From: Trueperaceae bacterium | Lineage (GTDB): Bacteria; Deinococcota; Deinococci; Deinococcales; Trueperaceae | Length of the DNA: 7,925 nucleotides | Assembly: GCA_007130355.1 (NCBI GenBank) | Contig: SLSQ01000212.1 | Span: 1 to 7,925, forward strand | Direction of reading: 5' to 3' | Part shown: positions 5,548 through 7,925 of the stretch, one piece after another | Layout of the letters: the number at the start of each line of letters is the position of its first letter | Position numbering within the stretch: position 1 is the stretch's first letter | Notes under the pieces: model-generated | What the model saw: only the letters and a program-made list of their open reading frames with translations | Databases searched by the model: none | Told to the model about the DNA's origin: nothing | Position numbers and translations under genes: made by a program

Positions 5548-7174
5548 CGGGTCGGGAGAGCGCCGCCGGGCGGTCGTGATCGGGTCCGGGTTCGGCGGGC
5601 TCGCGCTCGGCATCCGCCTTCAGGGCCTCGGCGTCGACACCACCATCGTCGAGAAGCAGGACGGCCCCGGGGGCCGCGCCGCCGTCCGCGAGCAGGACGG
5701 CTTCGTGTTCGACATGGGCCCGACCGTCCTGACCGTCCCGCACTTCCTCGAGGAGCTGTTCGCCATCGAACCGGGGCGCTCCGGCCTGGCGGAGCCCGAC
5801 TTCCCGGCCGACCCGTACGCGCCGCCGACGGTTTCGGAGGACGGCTCGAGCGGCGGTCCGGCCACCCGCCGCTACGTCCGGATCGTGCCGATCCGGCCGT
5901 ACTATCGGATCCACTTCCACGACGGCACCTGGTTCGACTACGACGGCGATCCGGCCTCGACCCGCGCGCAGATCGCGACGCTCGCGCCGGAGGATCTGGA
6001 CGGTTACGAACGGTTCCACGCCGCCGCCAAGGAGATCTTCGAACGCGGCTTCCTGCAGCTCGGCTACACCCACTTCGGCGACCTGAACACGATGCTGCGG
6101 ATCGCTCCGGAGCTGGTGCGCCTCGACGCCGTCCGGCCGCTCTACTCGTTCGTCGCGAAGTACTTGAAGAGCGAGAAGCTGCGCCGCGTGTTCAGCTTCG
6201 AACCGCTCCTGATCGGCGGCAACCCGCTGCGCGTGCCGGCCCTCTACGCCATGATCCACTTCGTCGAGAAGACCTGGGGCGTGCACTTCGCGATGGGCGG
6301 CACCGGTGCACTGGTCCGCGGGCTCGTCCGCAAGTTCGAGGAGCTCGGCGGTACCGTCCGCTACGACGCCGAGGTCGACCGGATCGAGGTCGCGGGGCGC
6401 GGCCCGCACCGCCGCGCCCGCGGCGTGACCCTGCGCGACGGCACGCGCCTGGACGCCGACCTGGTCGCCTCGAACGCCGACGCGGTGCATACGGCGCTGC
6501 GGCTGCTGCCCGAACACGCCCGGACCCCGTCCGAGACGGTTCGCGCCCACGGGCGACGGCAGAGCATGTCGCTGTTCGTGCTGTACTTCGGCTTCCGCGA
6601 CGACGGACGTCCGCTCCCGCTCGCGCACCACTCGATCCTGCTCGGGCGGAGCTACCGCGAGCTGTTGCGCGACGTGTTCGACCGCAAGGTCCTGAACGAC
6701 GACGTGTCGCAGTACCTGCACGTGCCCACCCTGACCGATCCGAGCCTGGCGCCGCCCGGGCACCACGCCGCCTACACGCTGGTGCCCGTCCCGAACCTGA
6801 CGGCCGACGTCGACTGGTCGCTCGAAGGGCCACGCATGGCGGACCGCTTGGTCGCGATGCTCGACGACCGCGGCTACGTGCCCGGCCTGCGCGAACGGAT
6901 CGTGACGCGCAGCTTCGTCACGCCCGAGCACTTCGACCGGAACCTGAACGCCTGGCTCGGCAACGGCTTCGGTCCCGAACCGATCCTGCGTCAGAGCGCC
7001 TGGCTCCGCACCCACAACCGGCACGGCGGCGTGCGCGGCCTGTACATGGTCGGCCAGGGCGCGCAACCGGGCGCCGGCACGCCCAGCGTGATGATGTCCG
7101 CCAAGATGACGGCGCGGCTGGTGGCCCAGGACCTGGGGCTCCACGACGACGCGAACGCGTACGCTGCACGGTAG
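5540..7174 (+). CDS. crtI: phytoene desaturase (CrtI)
   Basis: 544 residues. CrtI-type FAD enzymes convert phytoene to lycopene by successive desaturations at the membrane. The N-terminus has the dinucleotide-binding fold VVIGSGFGGLALGIRL (12-27, glycines 15, 17, 20) with Glu38 in TIVEKQDGPGGRA. GPTVLTVP, then FDYDGD, GYTHFGDL and GGNPLRVPALYAMIHFVE follow, with GTGALVRGLVRKFEELGG later. The C-terminal FAD segment GLYMVGQGAQPGAGTP starts near residue 500. An extra stretch of about 35 residues (roughly 77-111), rich in Pro, Ser, Gly and Asp, precedes YVRIVPIRPYYRIHF. It makes the protein longer than the 490-510 residues usual for CrtI; I recall a similar stretch in Deinococcus CrtI. The start is the GTG at 5540, in the last tandem repeat copy, 24 nt after the crtB stop. 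No Shine-Dalgarno is present, so translation probably couples to crtB. The next gene starts 2 nt after its stop. Confidence 0.96.
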   Translation: MSGGSGERRRAVVIGSGFGGLALGIRLQGLGVDTTIVEKQDGPGGRAAVREQDGFVFDMGPTVLTVPHFLEELFAIEPGRSGLAEPDFPADPYAPPTVSEDGSSGGPATRRYVRIVPIRPYYRIHFHDGTWFDYDGDPASTRAQIATLAPEDLDGYERFHAAAKEIFERGFLQLGYTHFGDLNTMLRIAPELVRLDAVRPLYSFVAKYLKSEKLRRVFSFEPLLIGGNPLRVPALYAMIHFVEKTWGVHFAMGGTGALVRGLVRKFEELGGTVRYDAEVDRIEVAGRGPHRRARGVTLRDGTRLDADLVASNADAVHTALRLLPEHARTPSETVRAHGRRQSMSLFVLYFGFRDDGRPLPLAHHSILLGRSYRELLRDVFDRKVLNDDVSQYLHVPTLTDPSLAPPGHHAAYTLVPVPNLTADVDWSLEGPRMADRLVAMLDDRGYVPGLRERIVTRSFVTPEHFDRNLNAWLGNGFGPEPILRQSAWLRTHNRHGGVRGLYMVGQGAQPGAGTPSVMMSAKMTARLVAQDLGLHDDANAYAAR

Positions 7175-7176
7175 CG

Positions 7177-7925
7177 ATGACGTACCTGCAGTTTCACCTG
7201 GTCTTCCTGCTCCCTCCGATCGCGGCGCTCCTGTGGGCGGCGCGCCGCGATCCACGACCGCTCGCCGGGTGCCTGGCCGCGACGTCGCCGCCGGCGCTCT
7301 GGGCGCTCGGGACGATCCTGGCGCTGGCGCTGATCTGGACCACCCCCTGGGACAACTACCTCGTCTACCGCGAGGTGTGGGGCTACCCGCCCGGCCGCGT
7401 CCTGGCCACGATCGGGTACGTACCGGTCGAGGAGTACGCCTTCTTCCTGCTGCAGCCGATCCTGACCGGGCTGTTCCTGTTCGCGCTCGCCCGCCGCGGC
7501 GCGGCTCCGACGGACGTGTCCGACGGTGCCGCGCGGACCGTCCGCACCGTCGGCACGGCGTTCTGGCTCGCCGCGACGGCGGCCGGCGCGGCGATGTTCG
7601 CGGTCGGCGGCGCCTGGACGTACCTCGGCCTGATCACCGTCTGGGCCTCCCCGATCGCGGCGCTCCAGATCGGGGTCGCCGGGCACCGGCTCTGGGCCTG
7701 GCGGCGCCTCGCGGCGCTCGCGATCGCCGGTCCGACGCTCTACCTGTGGATCGCCGACCGCATCGCGATCGAGGCGGGCATCTGGTGGATCTCCGAACCG
7801 CTCACCACCGGCGCGCACCTGTTCGGCCTGCCGATCGAAGAGGCGTTCTTCTTCCTGATGACGAACCTGATCGTGGTGCAGGGCCTGGTCGCCTTCCTCG
7901 ACATGGGGCCCGAGCTGGTCCGTCG
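7177..7925 (+). CDS. crtY: lycopene cyclase, fused two-domain CrtYc/CrtYd type (3' end cut)
   Basis: The ATG at 7177 is 2 nt after the crtI TAG; 249 residues are visible and the window ends before a stop. It is a multi-pass membrane protein (about seven hydrophobic spans) with two homologous halves. The first half has TTPWDNYLVYREVWGY (55-70) and IGYVPVEEYAFFLLQP (79-94); the second has IEAGIWWISE (198-207) and FGLPIEEAFFFLMTNLIVVQ (216-235). The PWDN and P-[IV]-E-E motifs are the signature of the heterodimeric-type lycopene cyclases (CrtYc + CrtYd), here fused in one chain as in haloarchaea and some bacteria. The enzyme should form beta (or epsilon) rings on lycopene, giving gamma- or beta-carotene; ring type and mono- or bicyclic product cannot be told here. 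No Shine-Dalgarno precedes it, so coupling to crtI is likely. The fused family is about this length, so few residues are probably missing. Confidence 0.92.
   Translation, partial: MTYLQFHLVFLLPPIAALLWAARRDPRPLAGCLAATSPPALWALGTILALALIWTTPWDNYLVYREVWGYPPGRVLATIGYVPVEEYAFFLLQPILTGLFLFALARRGAAPTDVSDGAARTVRTVGTAFWLAATAAGAAMFAVGGAWTYLGLITVWASPIAALQIGVAGHRLWAWRRLAALAIAGPTLYLWIADRIAIEAGIWWISEPLTTGAHLFGLPIEEAFFFLMTNLIVVQGLVAFLDMGPELVR

Noticed and set aside
5438..7255. Long minus-strand open frame opposite crtI
   Set aside because: Product is low-complexity Arg/Val/Gln/Gly-rich with no domain, while the plus strand is an unmistakable CrtI.
1..7925. Defence system, CRISPR array, transposon, phage or RNA gene
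   Set aside because: No spaced repeats, transposase or integrase motifs, tRNA-like cloverleaf or rRNA segment could be found; all long genes are metabolic or envelope proteins.

Overview
The window is very GC-rich (about 70% or more by eye), with strong G/C preference at third codon positions. It holds seven protein genes, two of them cut by the window edges, packed with short gaps. I see no rRNA, tRNA, CRISPR array or insertion sequence. Two things point, with moderate confidence, to Deinococcota, perhaps a Trueperaceae-like lineage: several starts sit 6 to 8 nt behind a TAnnnT-type -10 box with no Shine-Dalgarno, the leaderless layout common in that phylum, and CrtB and CrtI look to me like the Deinococcus forms. 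No taxonomic marker gene is present, so this is inference.

Layout from left to right. (1) 1-296, +: the C-terminal end of an L-2-hydroxyglutarate oxidase (LhgO) like FAD enzyme. (2) 398-757, +: a small predicted lipoprotein with a conserved Pro/Gly/Cys motif. (3) 867-3179, +: a large protein with about five N-terminal membrane segments, an alpha/beta-hydrolase domain with a G-H-S-R-G nucleophile motif, and a C-terminal beta-rich domain. (4) 3186-4379, -: a complete M20-family metal amidohydrolase, convergent with gene 3 and divergent from the next operon. (5-7) 4487-7925, +: a carotenoid operon, crtB - crtI - crtY-type lycopene cyclase, the last cut after 249 residues.

The operon encodes a full route from geranylgeranyl diphosphate to phytoene (CrtB), lycopene (CrtI) and cyclised carotene (fused two-half lycopene cyclase). 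Its three genes are almost contiguous, and neither internal start has a Shine-Dalgarno, so translation is probably coupled. The most unusual detail is the crtB/crtI junction: three imperfect tandem copies of a 14-nt unit, each containing the overlapping stop/start GTGA. The first copy ends crtB and the last starts crtI, so changes in copy number would leave both proteins intact.

Genes 1-4 have no evident link to carotenoids. No defence or mobile system is visible. The less described items are the membrane-anchored hydrolase and the lipoprotein.
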